In this document: piece by piece, positions 36,399 through 48,356 of the stretch
Layout: every line of letters begins with the position of its first letter
How positions within the stretch are numbered: position 1 is the first letter of the stretch
Assembly: GCA_023101885.1 (NCBI GenBank)
Contig: JALPQD010000411.1
Coordinates: 496,001-560,000, forward strand
DNA length: 64,000 bases
Origin: Typhlomys cinereus
Taxonomy: Eukaryota; Chordata; Mammalia; Rodentia; Platacanthomyidae
Reading direction: 5' to 3'
Translations under genes and position numbers: made by a program
The notes under the pieces: generated by a model
The model's database searches: none
Seen by the model: the letters and a program-made list of their open reading frames with translations, nothing else
What the model was told of the DNA's origin: nothing

Positions 36399-38956
36399 GG
36401 AGTTTGGTGAATAGAAAACAAATCTACACCACCCTGTGCTGGCAAGCACAAAATCTGCAAGAGTACCAACAGGCTGCAGACCCAGGCAAGACTTCATGGA
36501 AGAACCAGTGGGATGTCAAGTCCAAGTCTTGCCCTTTGGCAGAATTTCTTCATATTACAAAGAAATCAGTTTTCATTTTTACTCTGGTCTTCAATTGACT
36601 TATGAGCCCTACCTATATCATGAATGACAATCTGGCCTACTCAAAAGCTATTGATTAAATGTTAATCCTAACTAAGAAATAATGGAAATATCAAAATTAA
36701 GGTTTAAGTATATACCTGGGCGTCATGGACTAGGAAACTGACACATAAATTAACATCACAATGTAATCATATAGTTTAAAACATGTTTCATTGTGTTTTT
36801 CTTTTGTTATAATAACAGAGTTGAAAATATAAGTTTAGAAGTGTCATTATTTAGAAATTGTGTTGAAACAGTCACAATGTGCAACACATACATATATATC
36901 TATATATATATTTACAGAAAAATATGTGAAAGGAAAGGAGACAAGGTGTAAGGGGGAGTTAATTATTGTGGCTAGATAAGATTGCTGTAATTATTATTGC
37001 TTTAGTTGTTTGTGCATATATTATAACCCTCTTCATATATAAAGTCAAAAACACATAAAACCTAAACTAGTACTCCTCTGTGAATGAATGTGAACCTCTC
37101 TTTCCCTCATTTACATTCTCTGACTTTCCATAAATACCGGTAGTGATCTTAACGTACTCATTCTCGTGCATCCACATGCCAGATCCTTCTAATGCGAAAT
37201 CTTAAGCCATATTCACACAAGTTTCAAATTATTTTACTTAGGTAGCTTACAGCCATCAACATATTAACAGAGTTTTTAGAAATTGAGCAAAATGACTAGC
37301 CTTAATTGTTTTCCAAAAGGTAGAGAGAGAATGAAGTTTAAGTCTCTAATGAGAGTCAACATTTGTGCCAGAGCATCACATGACTCAGACATCAAGGAGA
37401 GATAGTCACCACTCTGAAGTGACTTTGTGCTCTAATGGTGCAGGGTCCACACCAGCGGTGGTGGGGCTACATTCAGCTACAGGTAGGCACTACTCAGTAT
37501 GTCAGGACTCAATGGTCAAATCAAGCTGACCGCATACTCTGTTCCTCCTATCTTGTATTTTGAAGATAATATATAAAAACCAAAAAAAGGGGGGAAAGTA
37601 TTCTTCGTGTCCACTGATAAATTCAAAACAAGATTCTCAGTCTACTCACTTTGCTTGGTGTTTCGTTTGTCTCTTTAGAGATTTGTCTACAATTACTCTT
37701 GGTCCATGCTGCAAAGTTTGTTTCAGACAGTAGATTTTTTTTCTTCCTAGTCACAGAGCTCATATGTCGCTTACCAGCTGAAGAATTCTGAGGAAGAAAG
37801 AAGCAGCGAGTGTCCATCTTTGTCTCCTGCTATGTGCTCTTAAAGTCTTTCCATCCTTTTTCATTATGCAACTCTCAGTCCTCAGCCTTGTGTTTTCTAC
37901 TACTCAGCAAAGTAAAACAACCCTTTTTGTCCTCATAGGTTATCAAGCTAACAGCTGCCAGGTTGTCTCAAGGGCATTCTCCTAGGACTGCAGAGTCCAG
38001 CAGCCTGGGGGCATTTTTGTCTTTGTCAAAAGGTTATCATTCTTATGTCCTCAAGATTCCCAGGCATGTGAATATCCAGAATGTGTAACAGCTGGTGCAG
38101 TGTGGACAGCCACAGTGTCCTCCCGAGCTCACCTGTGACAGATACTGAACTTCAGTTAATCTTGAGGAGATTAACTCAAAACTAAGCTTGAGTAACTAGA
38201 ATGGGTGGGTTTTTACAAAATATTTCAATATTTTTACCACTATTCACTCTTTAGATGTTTTGTTTCATGTTCTAGAATTTAGTGATTTGATCTTTTTAAA
38301 ATCAAAAATGCTCCCAGTTTTAAATGCTCCCATTTTTCAAAGTAAAGATGTTAAACAGATACTATTACCATCATTTCAAGAAAAGGAAATTATCATAAGC
38401 AAACATGGCATCATCCTGGAGTAAAAGGGAGTATGCCTTAAGGGAATCAGTTTACGTTATGAAAAACTTACAGCATTGATTTTATTTTAAATAATTTCTC
38501 TACTGACTTGAGAAAATTTAATTGCTGACTTGGCCTCTGTCCACAGAGGAATCTCCACCAGATTGTCTTTTAAGTGACAATTTAAAGCAAAGGCAGAATC
38601 TTTCTCCAGAGGACAATGTGTGGACAAAAAAAACTGAGCAGGTCAATAATCAGAAGACGAATTGCTTTGATCATAAGGCTATTAAGTACTGAGCATCGTT
38701 GGAGAAATACCCAAGATGCCCCAGCTACTGTGGTGCTGTGCTCACAAGCCCAGAGCTGAGCTAACCGTTTATTTAATTCCTGTCAACACAAAATGAAGGC
38801 GGTCCATGTTTTTTTGCTAATTCTTTATTATTCACAATCAGGACTCTTCCTGGTATGACCACAGAATGAGCTCTTACAAGAACTATTTCAGTATAGACAT
38901 GATCTCCTGCTAGTATACAATTCAAAGCTTTAGCCTGAAAAATTACATACATATTA
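36399..38956. other. Unique sequence with a short TA-rich patch
   Basis: A TATATA patch lies at about 36,891-36,911. The remainder shows no recognised repeat or exon. Confidence 0.45.
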
Positions 38957-39089
38957 CCTTCCTTCCTTCCTTCCTTCCTTCCTTCCTTCCTTCCTTCCTT
39001 CCTTCCTTCCTTCCTTCCTTCCTTCCTCTTCCTTTCCTTTCCTTTCCTTTTCTTCCTTCCTTTCCTTTCCTTCCTTCCTTCCTTCCCTC

Positions 39090-39176
<87 letters not shown>

Positions 39177-39266
39177 TTTCTCTTTCTTTCTCTTTCTCTT
39201 TCTTTCTTTTTCTCTTTCTCTCTTTCTTTCTTTCTTTCTTTTGCTTTCCTTCTTTCTCTTTCTCTC
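38957..39266 (+). repeat. Composite (CCTT)n/(CTTT)n microsatellite
   Basis: About 310 bp of pure pyrimidine, except for one TTTTGC break near 39,241: CCTT units, then CCTTT variants, then CTTT units and irregular CTCTTT. It is the longest low-complexity block in the window bar the purine tract at 54.2 kb. Confidence 0.98.
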
Positions 39267-39274
39267 ATTTTTGC

Positions 39275-39598
39275 TTATATGTAGGTGTGGGAGTGAATAC
39301 ATACATGCATTCATGTTTACATGTGTGTGGAAGCCCAGAGTTCATAAGAGGTGTCTCCTATGGTTCTTCACTTTAATTATCACGGCAGGGTCTCTCAGCC
39401 GAACTCATAGCATGTGAATCTGACTAGTCTAGCTGGGCCACTTGCTCTGGGGAATTCCTTGTCATGTGTACCATGTGCTGGTACACAGTACACCAGGCCT
39501 GCCTGGCTTTTACATGACTCCTGGGGATCCAACCTCTAGTCCACATGTTTGTGGGGGAAATGCTTTATCCTTTGAGCCTCAAGCCAATCTTCAAGTAA
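39275..39598 (-). mobile_element. B4/RSINE1-type SINE, reverse
   Basis: Reverse order of B4/RSINE1: 'catgtgtgtggaagcccagag', 'gcagggtctctcagccgaactc', 'ctggggatccaacctctagtcc' and 'tgctttatcctttgagcc'. It abuts the microsatellite, which may have grown from its tail. Confidence 0.65.
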
Positions 39599-39895
39599 GA
39601 TTTTCTTAATATTTTGAAATCCTAAAACAGGATTATTTATGCTAAATGATTTAAACTTATAAACATATTTGTGTGAAGAGGTGTAGCATTCTTTTTAGAA
39701 CTGCTGACCACATGTGATTGACCATCATATCACCCACAGTTCCCTGTGCAGTAGCTAATCTCACACTGGGTATGAGATCAGATACGCCTCTGAGTTAACA
39801 CATTACCCAGATTCACATACATGTTTTGCTTCTTCAGCTGAGTGCAGAATACACATTGGTAACGTCTGTGTCTGAATGAGCTCAGAAATGATTTG

Positions 39896-40075
39896 CAAAG
39901 GGATGGCAAGATGGCTCAGTGGGTACCCTGGATATCTAATGACTTCAGATTGATTTCCACAACCCACATAAAGGGAAAAAGAGAGAATCAACTACAGAAA
40001 TTGTCCTCTGATCTCAATATGCATTCTACAGCATGCTTGAGCATACATACACACCAAATAAATAAGCAAATAATA
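39896..40075 (+). mobile_element. B2/B4-related SINE, old
   Basis: 'gggatggcaagatggctcagtgggta', 'agagagaatcaactacag', 'attgtcctctgatct' and 'caaataaataagcaaa' match the same SINE subtype as 61,955-62,110. The 5' head is intact in outline. Confidence 0.65.
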
Positions 40076-41639
40076 GGTAATATTTCAAAAAATGATTTCA
40101 TCCCTTGTCTGTAAACTTTACAATATCCTTCATAATAAACCAGTAGACATTACAAAATGTTTTTCACTGAATCACTGCTCATTGCTGTTTCTGTTTTTCT
40201 GCGCTCTTGGGATGCCTTTCCTAATCATTGTGCTTTCTCCTTAACGTAAGTTTTAGACAGAAATGTCCCAACGGGACCTGTGAAAGTTATCTTAATTTCT
40301 ACTGTAATTAGACAGGATTCAAGAAAACATTTCCCAGCAAAGCAACTGTATCATGCAGGAGAGATTTCTGGAGATCTAGCCATCATATTTGCACAGCTTT
40401 GCTAACTAACCCAACACATATGCAGAGGCTGCCTCTCAATTCCTCCTCTCTGTCAGTCATAAGCACTGCAGCACATACATTCAATTTCAGCTATCAATTT
40501 AAATTTTTTAAAGAACAGAATCACAGTTCTTTTGTATTGGATACATTATCATATTCCTTTTCTAAGACTTCATAGCAACCATCAGTGACATGATGTTGCT
40601 ATGCATCCAGGAACTAGAGGGAAGATAAAGAGACAGATTCCATCACAATCATTTTCTCCAATCTCTGTCCCGAATGCTAAATTCACATCATATACCAGAA
40701 CTACACCTGTAGAGCCTTTGGGTTAACCTGTGGGAGTATAGGTATCAAGTCGAAATTCCATGTTCAAGAGTCGACTCAGCATCTATTATTCATGCACAGT
40801 CAGTCTATCCTCAGAAGCAAATGCTCCTGGCAAACCTTTTCCTCCTCCTTTCCTTCACTCAATTCCACAGTTTCATTCATTGGACTTCTCAGCTTTATAA
40901 CTGTAGCTCACAATCCTTTCCATCACCCCAGTTATAGATGAACGAATTTGAATCTTTCCTACTTTGGGGGGCAACATTTTACTTTTAGTACCTCCCTTGC
41001 ACCGGATTGAAATGAAGAAATAATTCATTGCTAAGTACAAAAACAATGAATGAGGAAGTCTATATTTGGAGCCCAGATACCAGCCAGCCTGGCTGTGTTC
41101 TGCACAAACTACAGGTTACCAGTGTGCCAACTCCCAACTCTGCAACATTGACTTTAATGATCCACTCACGTCTTCACAACCCACGTGTACAACCAAACTG
41201 GTATTTTAAAGGCGTCATTAATTAGACACTTTATGTAAGCACTAAAAGTTTCTTTGCAGTGCTGTTATTTAGAGATGACTGAATCTATATGCGGAATAAA
41301 TGCAATGTAAAGTTTACTGTGAACTTAATTTGAGCACGGTGTGTACACAACCAATTATAAGCTCTATTCAGTGTGATTTAGTTCCAGCTGGAGAGTCTGT
41401 TCTACATGGTGCTAAACATCGGGAACTCAGCAGTGAGCAGACATTTACGAATGCCTGAGTTGTCTAAGGGTTTTCATTTCTTGCATCCTGAACTATCAAA
41501 AAGAATCAATCATCAAATGGCTCTATTGCTTTCTTTTGTTTGCCGTAACTATTTGGGTATATTTATAGCAATTCCCTCCCCCACGATTTTTTTCTCTTTC
41601 TCTGCAATTTCTCCTTAATTTAAAAATTTTAATCATTTT
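40076..41639. other. Unique sequence; 41,210-41,400 may be conserved
   Basis: No repeat is recognised. The part 41,210-41,400 holds TTAATTAG, CAATTATA and ATGCAATG motifs in non-repetitive DNA. Confidence 0.35.
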
Positions 41640-41700
41640 AATGACACTGAAAGGCAGGCTGTATATTTCCCATTTTAGAGATGAAAAAATAAGGTCTGTA
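41640..41700 (-). mobile_element. MIR-like core fragment, antisense
   Basis: 'ttcccattttagagatgaaaaaataaggt' corresponds to the reversed MIR core (ccattttacagatgagg). About 60 bp. Confidence 0.4.
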
Positions 41701-41711
41701 GATTACATTAT

Positions 41712-42055
41712 TTTTCTAAAGCTGGTATAACAAAATACCATACCATACATTGTCTTGCAGTTCTGAAGGTTATAAATCCAAGACTAAGAATTTGGCTTCC
41801 TCTGGGCCCTTAGTTTGTTGTTTGTATATTGTCTCCTTATCCCAGACACCTTGTGGCCCTTCTCTCATATACATAAACATAAATGCTGTCTAACTCTCTT
41901 CTCCTAAGGATACCAGTAAGATTATAAAGATCCTTCTCTTGTGATCACACTTTTTCAATATTTTTGTCTGAAGATACAGTTGCATTTGGTAAAGTCAGAT
42001 TTAAAGTTTCAATTTATGAATCTCAAGGAGATACAATTCAGCTCATGACATAGGT
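41712..42055 (-). mobile_element. MLT1-type MaLR LTR, antisense
   Basis: 'ctaaagctggtataacaaaataccata', 'ttgcagttctgaaggttataaatcc', 'ctcttctcctaaggataccagtaagatt' and 'gacaatt'-like end match a reversed MLT1 LTR in order. Ancient and diverged. Confidence 0.6.
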
Positions 42056-42074
42056 ACCTACTATCACATGTCCA

Positions 42075-42300
42075 TGATAACAATTTTATATGTCCGACTT
42101 GGCTAGGCCACAGGTCCCAGACATGTACATGAATCTCATTCTAGTTTCCTCTGTGTATGTGTTTTTCAACAAGATTAGCATTTTAATTGGTAGACAGTAA
42201 GCAAAACAGACTCTCTACAACAGAGAGGGGCTTTTTTTTCCAGGAAAAAAAAGCAGACCATTACATGGACTGTCCAAGCAGTTGGGGCTGATTGGTGATC
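42075..42300. mobile_element. Ancient ERVL-like LTR fragment
   Basis: 'tccgacttggctaggccacagg', 'tgtgtatgtgtttttcaacaagattagcattttaattggtagac' resembles a common mammalian LTR-like repeat. Name not recalled with certainty. Confidence 0.35.
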
Positions 42301-42754
42301 TTGGTGCTGTCTTCATTGCATTCCTGAGATGACTACTTCAGTGTGAAGTAGCAGAGCATAGCATTCTTCTCCTCATTAACACTGGTTGACAGAAAGCTTT
42401 GTTTATGCCTGTGTTATTTTAACCATTACCAGTGAAAAACTGAACATGACTTAGGAGCAAAAGTGAAGACTGATCATGTAATGAATATTTGCTTCTTAGA
42501 GAAAAAAAATAATGATTGCCAAATACCTTTACTGCTTCATTGTCTACCTTTACATCAGTACCATGTGACAATTCAGAATTATAATTTCATCCAAGTAGCA
42601 ATTCAGAACTATAATTTCATCCACTTTGGAAACTTAACAAGTGATTTCTTATCATGTTCTATTCTCTCTCTCTCTCTTCTACTTCTCTTGGTATTATTTC
42701 TATATTGTCTTTCAGGAAACTCAAGCATAAGTTTATTTTTAAAATACAGTAATA

Positions 42755-42955
42755 GTGGCTGGAGAGATGACTCAGGGATTAAGACTCTGAATCCAGGTCC
42801 TAAGTAAAAACACCAGGCAGAAATGGCAGCAGCCCGCACTTCGGCCTGGCAAGCAGAGCCTGGGAAATCCTAGAGCAAAGCAAGGAGGTGGAAGCAATCC
42901 AGGATGATTTCCGAAGTCACTCTTGGCCCTCCCAGAGAACACACGATGACCTCTG

Positions 42956-43002
<47 letters not shown>

Positions 43003-43018
43003 GAATGAATAAATAAAG
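42755..43018 (+). mobile_element. B2-like SINE, old subfamily
   Basis: Head gtggctggagagatgactca, body 'aaaacaccaggcagaaatgg', 'gcctgggaaatcctagagcaaagc', a CA tail and AATAAATAAAG. The target duplication begins ttttaaaatacag (42,737-42,749 and 43,019-43,031). The B-box side is shortened, with about 20 bp missing after 'aagactctg'. Confidence 0.9.
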
Positions 43019-43031
43019 TTTTAAAATACAG

Positions 43032-43448
43032 TGTTACAGTTAGCCACAGGTGTCAACTTGACAGTAGAGGGTTTGTGCTCTGGGCACATTTGTGGAGAAT
43101 TAGTGATTGAGTTAAGTCCAGAGCAAACCTGCAGGAGATTGTCTGGCTGATGGAGAAGGGCCAGGTGGGTGGGATTAAGCCCAGGAATAAATACGGAGAG
43201 CTGGTTCAGAGAATTGGCATCCTTGTGCACATTTGGCCAGACATGTTGGTCTGGGAAGTAAGGATCAGCCCTCTCTCAACCATTATGTGGTGATGGTGTA
43301 GCCAGTTCCCTCAGCCTTGGTGCTGGTACATTCTCTCCTGTCAAACTGGACTACGAACTATAACTGGACTATTGTAAGAAAATGAACCCTTTGTTCCCTT
43401 AAGCCGTTTAATGATGTTTTGCAGAAACCGTGCAGATGAACTGCTACA
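43032..43448 (+). mobile_element. Complete solo LTR, family X, copy 2
   Basis: A 417-bp homologue of 12,314-12,734, beginning TGTTACAG and ending TGCTACA. The 5-bp target duplication is TACAG/TATAG (43,027-43,031 and 43,449-43,453, one mismatch). It sits within the right-hand target duplication of the SINE at 42,755. Confidence 0.86.
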
Positions 43449-43460
43449 TATAGTAATCAT

Positions 43461-43731
43461 GGGCTGGAGAGATGGCTCATGGATTAAGACTCTGCCTTGC
43501 AAGCAGAAGGTCCAGAGTTCAGATCCCAGGTCCCACGTAAAAATGCCAGGTGGAAATGGTGGTAGCCTTCACTTCAAGCTCTGGTGAGCAGAGCCTGGAA
43601 AATCACAAAGCCAAGCAAGAAGGAGGTAGAAACCATCCTGAATGATACCCGAAGACATCCTTGGTCCTCCACAAGGACACGGTGCCCTCTGATACGTGTG
43701 TGACACACAGAATAAATAAATAAATAAATAA

Positions 43732-43782
<51 letters not shown>

Positions 43783-43797
43783 AATACTAAAAAAAAG
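43461..43797 (+). mobile_element. B2-like SINE, old subfamily, with long (AAAT)n tail
   Basis: A well-kept head and body ('gggctggagagatggctcat', 'gtaaaaatgccaggtggaaatgg', 'tcctccacaaggacacgg'). The 3' end is an (AATA)n array at about 43,711-43,785 instead of a CA array. No clear target duplication is seen. Confidence 0.88.
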
Positions 43798-44113
43798 TTA
43801 CCACAGGAGTCTAGGCATTTGCCAAACATGCATTTGCCAATAACTGTATGGCTTGGATTTTTGTTTCTTTTCTTATTTTAACACTCAGACTTTAGATGTG
43901 TTTTTTTTTATTTTGCTAGCACTGTCACAGACAGAGAGATTAACATATACTTAATAAACAAGCCATCTGTGATGACAATAATATTTTTCTTATTTCTGCA
44001 GTCCGAATTTTACAGCTTTCTTCTTTGGACCCTCAAACTTTATAATTCCCAAGATTCTATGATCAATTACATGTCTCTGTCCAAATTGGATCCTTATACT
44101 GCTCCCTCCCCAC

Positions 44114-44117
<4 letters not shown>

Positions 44118-44170
<53 letters not shown>
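44118..44170 (+). repeat. (CA)n microsatellite
   Basis: About 52 bp of CA, not attached to a recognisable SINE. Confidence 0.97.
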
Positions 44171-44636
44171 ACACAGAGTGAATTGACTTTTTCTTCTCAT
44201 GACTTGCATCAGAGACTTCAGGAGAAACGTTTTGCTAGCTGCTTTTATAGTTAACATGGAGTTAGAGGTACATGGGAATCTGCAACCCTCAGGAGTACCC
44301 TCATTAACCAACTGATTAAGCTCAGCTTCTCTGCCTCTAGCTGATTCAAACTGTGCAGGCTCCTTCACATTCCAAGGCTTCCTTCTCTAGAAGCTGAGCC
44401 CCAGGCTTAGACTAAGGCTGAAGTGAAGGGAAAACTGGCAACTCCACCTCAGATAATTATGAGTAGGGCATCCTCCTTTGTTCTCTTGATCCCTTAGAGA
44501 GTACTTCTGGAGCACTGAATAAATTTTCTGCATGCAAATCATCTCGAGATTTTCTCCTAAAATAAGTGACCAAAATATAATTTATTGAGTTTTGTATCTT
44601 CAATCTCTCTCTCTTTCTCTCTCTCTCCAGAAAAAT
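44171..44636. other. Unique sequence with a short CT tract
   Basis: CT-rich stretch at about 44,603-44,629. Nothing else is recognised. Confidence 0.4.
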
Positions 44637-44973
44637 AAATAAAAAAGTGAAAGATAATCATAAAGGAATTTAAATGTTTCCAGAATAAAATGAAAATGGA
44701 AATAAAACCAGAACTTTTGAATACTTCTAAGGCCATTCTAAGAGGAAAATTTATCAAACTATCAACAACAAAAAGACAAAAAGGAAAAGTTACTATAGAC
44801 TGAAATTAGATACCAAGTATCTTTAGGGATAACTTTCAAATCTTATATTAAAAAAACTAAGAAATACAGCAAAATGAGTAAGTATGAAAAGTAAGTCAAG
44901 AAGATAAAAAAAACTTGAATACATTCATAGCAAGTAATGAATTTTGAACAGTAATTAAATCTCCCTATAAAGT
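44637..44973 (+). mobile_element. L1 ORF2 fragment, part 1
   Basis: 'tgaatacttctaaggccattctaagaggaaaatttatc' and following A-rich text match the L1 ORF2 region between endonuclease and reverse transcriptase. Frame destroyed. A SINE interrupts it. Confidence 0.6.
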
Positions 44974-44981
44974 AAATCCCA

Positions 44982-45248
44982 AAGACTGGAGAAATGGCTC
45001 AGGGTTTAATAATCTGTCTCCCAAGCAGAAGGTCCTGAGTTCAGATCCCAGTTCCCAGGTAAAAACACCAGATGGAAATGGCTGTGGCCTGCACTTCAGG
45101 TCCTGGTGGGCAGAGTCGGGAGGTAGAAGAAACCCAGGAAGATTCCCAAAGTAACCCTTGAACCCTTGGTCATCCATAGGGACACACGGTGCCCTCTGAA
45201 AAACACACATACACACACACACACACACACAAATTAATTAATTAATTA
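44982..45248 (+). mobile_element. B2-like SINE, old subfamily, inserted in L1
   Basis: Head aagactggagaaatggctca, body 'aaaacaccagatggaaatgg', a CA tail and (AATT)n end. The target duplication aaatccca lies at 44,974-44,981 and 45,249-45,256, where the L1 text resumes without loss. Confidence 0.88.
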
Positions 45249-45476
45249 AAATCCCAGGAGCAGATGGATTTACTGCTGAGTTGTACCTTTTTATGTAAAA
45301 GCAAAAGAGTATTTAGCAAACTGATTTACAAATCAGAAAGAAAAAAGTAATCTCAAACTCATTCTATGAAGCAGTGTCACCCTGACATCAAAACCAAAGA
45401 GAAACTCGAAAACAGAAAGCTATAGATCAATTTATCTGATGAATATAGTTACAAAAATTTTCAATGATACGCAAGA
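45249..45476 (+). mobile_element. L1 ORF2 fragment, part 2 (reverse transcriptase start)
   Basis: 'aaatcccaggagcagatggatttac', 'aaactcattctatgaagcagtgtcaccctgacatc' and 'agatcaatttatctgatgaatat' are the well-known entry to the L1 reverse transcriptase domain. Diverged, with stops. Confidence 0.75.
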
Positions 45477-45868
45477 TACTCCACACAAGATAGGGCCACA
45501 GTAACCATAATAGGACCTGCGCAATAACTGACATAGCAATGACCCCCCCAAAGACTAGCATGGATCTCAGGCACTAGGATCCTTAGAGGCAAGGGATTAA
45601 CAGTCACAATAGTGTTCTCATACTAAAGGGGAACACAAGAAAGAGCTCCAGGCAATGGTCCTGAGTCCTTACACCTCATCAGAGAGGAGGACTCAGGAAT
45701 TTGACATGCACACTAAAGGATGCTCCAGGGATGGCGAGAGGAGGGGGTGGAAAGGAAGAGGAAAAGAGAGGAGGGAGCAAAGGGAACTGGGGAGGGGTGG
45801 AGGAAAGGAGGGGACTGGGGTACCTATTAAGTTTGTATGAGTGGGAAAAAAAAAACAAATAAAAACAA
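45477..45868. mobile_element. Insertion inside L1, probably an L1 3' end
   Basis: This segment breaks the reverse transcriptase sequence and has a G/A-rich end (45,728-45,819, 'gggaactggggaggggtgg') followed by an A-rich tail (45,846-45,868). It resembles a rodent L1 3' UTR. The family is not certain. A possible degraded target duplication is aattttcaa / aattctcaa. Confidence 0.4.
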
Positions 45869-46040
45869 TTCTCAAGAAAACACTTGCAAACCAAGTTCAA
45901 GACCATTCTAAGAAGATTCATATATAGGAAAGAATTTGATTTCATCTCAGGGATGTAAGGATGGCTTAACACAGAGAAAAATACTATATAAATACACTTT
46001 AAAAAGAAATCAAAATAGATGAAAAAAGGCATTTGACTGA
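45869..46040 (+). mobile_element. L1 ORF2 fragment, part 3
   Basis: Resumes as 'acttgcaaaccaagttcaag', 'ttgatttcatctcagggatgtaaggatggcttaacac' and 'aaaaggcatttgactgagttt', the continuation of the reverse transcriptase region. Confidence 0.75.
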
Positions 46041-47666
46041 GTTTAACGTATTTACAGGATCAAAGTCTGGTAGAAGTTAGTTATAGAATGAATCTCATTA
46101 CTTGCTATGAATGTGTTCAGAGGGCGCTGTGTGTCTGCAGAGGGACATGAGCAACAGATTACTTCCGACCTTGCAGATCATTGCAAGAACGTGAGTGTCT
46201 CCTCTGAGGGGAATTTTGAGAGGTAATATGATCTTTGTTAGTGAAAAGGAGTACCTTTCAGACTGTTAGAGCAGGTGGCATCAGGTTCAGGTGTTGAGAA
46301 ATTTTCATACTCTGATAACTCTGAAGGCAAAGCTCCCTGAGAAATTACTTCCAGAACGATAAACACACTCTCAAAAATATATTTTTTTCCATAAACACAT
46401 AAGAGAATATAGTTGAATAAGATGAGGAAGACTGAAATTGGAACATGTTAGGGAAGAATATTGAGAGTTTGAACTTGAATGTATTATATTTGAGTCACTT
46501 GCAAAGCATCCAACTGAAGATGTCAAGCAGATGAATCTCATGCTTATAATATTGAATGAAACAAATAAAACAATAATATAGACTATATCACTCCTTTTGT
46601 ATCATGTACAAGAGTAGTTACAAATAATCTATGATGCTAATGTAAGAGTAGAGGATAGGCTTTGTAGTACTTCAAGGAATGCAAGAGAGCTTTTTGGAGT
46701 TTGGGAACTGTTCTACATGTAATCATCTACATGCATAGCATTTTAACACTTAAGAAGCACTCTCTTGCATGGAAATAGTTTCTCACGAAGTAAAAGGAAA
46801 ACAAAAATCAGACAGAAAAGGGAGGCTCAGCAAAAGACACTAGAACATGTGACTGGTAAGTCAGGAGAAGAAACCAGAAAAACATTCTGGAAGACAAGAA
46901 AAGAAAGTTCAACAATTAGAAGTCATGGAATAAAGTGAATGTAGAATTGGCGGAATGGTAAATTCAAAAGGATGATTTATATTACCGTTACCAGGTATGT
47001 GATATCCACTAATAAGCTGTAGGTAAGAGGAGCCTCAAAGCCCTCCCCAAAAAAAACACTATAGACTTTTGCCACTTTTCTTTGTTGCTCTCCAGAACTT
47101 GTTAGTAAGACCCTACGGCTGAAGACACCACACATGTTGATCCTAAGACACCAAGAAAACAAGCTGGAAATGAAATGGAAGCTTCCTCCTTGCTGGCCAG
47201 ATTTCATTATATCAGAAGATACAATGCGGGCTGTGGGAGGAGAAGAGCACTCAATAGTCTCACCCAGCTGTGAATCCTGAGAGTCAGAATAATAACCCTT
47301 TAGAAGGGGTGACCAGTAATATAATAATGACAGGAATGTTATAGGGGTAGCCAACTACTTTCCGACCCACTTTTCAACCCAGAATACGTTCCTGATATTA
47401 TAAACCAGACCAAGAACATGTGGAAGGGGAGACGACAGACTGCAGGGTGAACAAACTACTACAGTTTAGACCGTGATGTCAACTGACATGTAAACAGGTG
47501 TCATTCATTATGTCTTCATTCAGGAAGCTCCCAACCCTCAACTGAGAAGCTTTTTTCTGTATGGAAGTTGTTTAATACAGAGAATCACAACTGGCCAAAG
47601 TGCAAAGAATAAATAACTATGGACTAATCGGTACTGAATAAGATTTCTAAATCACGCTAACCCAAG
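46041..47666. other. Unassigned sequence
   Basis: The minus-strand open frame at 46,977-47,354 (125 codons) has no recognised domain. The text around 47,130-47,290 has the feel of a rodent interspersed repeat but was not identified. Confidence 0.35.
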
Positions 47667-48081
47667 TGTTGCAGTTCACCTGCATGGTTGCTGATAAATG
47701 ACCATCAAATGGCTTAAGAGAACACGGGGTTTATTTCCTTATGACAGTCTGGTTACAGTTCTCAGTCCAGCTTGACGGGAGAGCATGCACCAACATCAGG
47801 ACCGAGGGAACTGACCACACCATCTCTACATAATGTCTTAGAGATGGACAATCCTTACTTGCCAGACCAGCATGTCTGGCCAAGTGTACAGAAGGATGCC
47901 AACAGAAGGATGCCAACTCTCTCAACCAGCTCTCTGTGATGTATTCCAGGGCCTAATCCCATCCACCATGGCTGGGCCTTCCTCATCAGCTAGACAATCT
48001 CCTGCAGGTTTGCTGTGGGCTTAACACAATTCTCCACAAATTGTGCCCAGAGCTCAAACCCTCAACTACCTAACTATGACA
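47667..48081 (-). mobile_element. Complete solo LTR, family X, copy 3, reverse
   Basis: A 415-bp inverted homologue of 12,314-12,734 and 43,032-43,448. On the plus strand it starts TGTTGCAG and ends ACTATGACA. The 5-bp target duplication is CCAAG/CCGAG (47,662-47,666 and 48,082-48,086, one mismatch). A 12-bp stretch ('acagaaggatgc...') is duplicated near 47,888-47,912. Confidence 0.86.
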
Positions 48082-48356
48082 CCGAGGTTCAGGGAACATC
48101 GAGTAGAAGACCATACGAATGTAAGAGTCAAGGTGGGACAGGTGCTGTCAAAAAGTGTCTTCTGGTCATGGTAGGGTTAGCACCCTATGAACTCTGCATC
48201 TGCATTTACTTCCACAGGACATGCACAAGATTTGGGCACTCAACATTTCACCCAGGAAGAGGCAAGATCTCAAGAGGCACCGTATCTCCCTGGAGACTCC
48301 TGAGGTTTAGTGGCAGGTTGGGGAGACGGGGAGATGTCACTACCTGAAATATTTTC

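Noticed and set aside
38957..39266. CRISPR-like or satellite array
   Set aside because: Units are 4 bp without spacers; simple microsatellite in a mammalian genome.
38943..39314. 123-codon KERK/EGRK frame
   Set aside because: Translation of the CCTT/CTTT tract on the minus strand.
46977..47354. 125-codon minus-strand frame
   Set aside because: No recognisable domain; the DNA has the look of an unassigned repeat.
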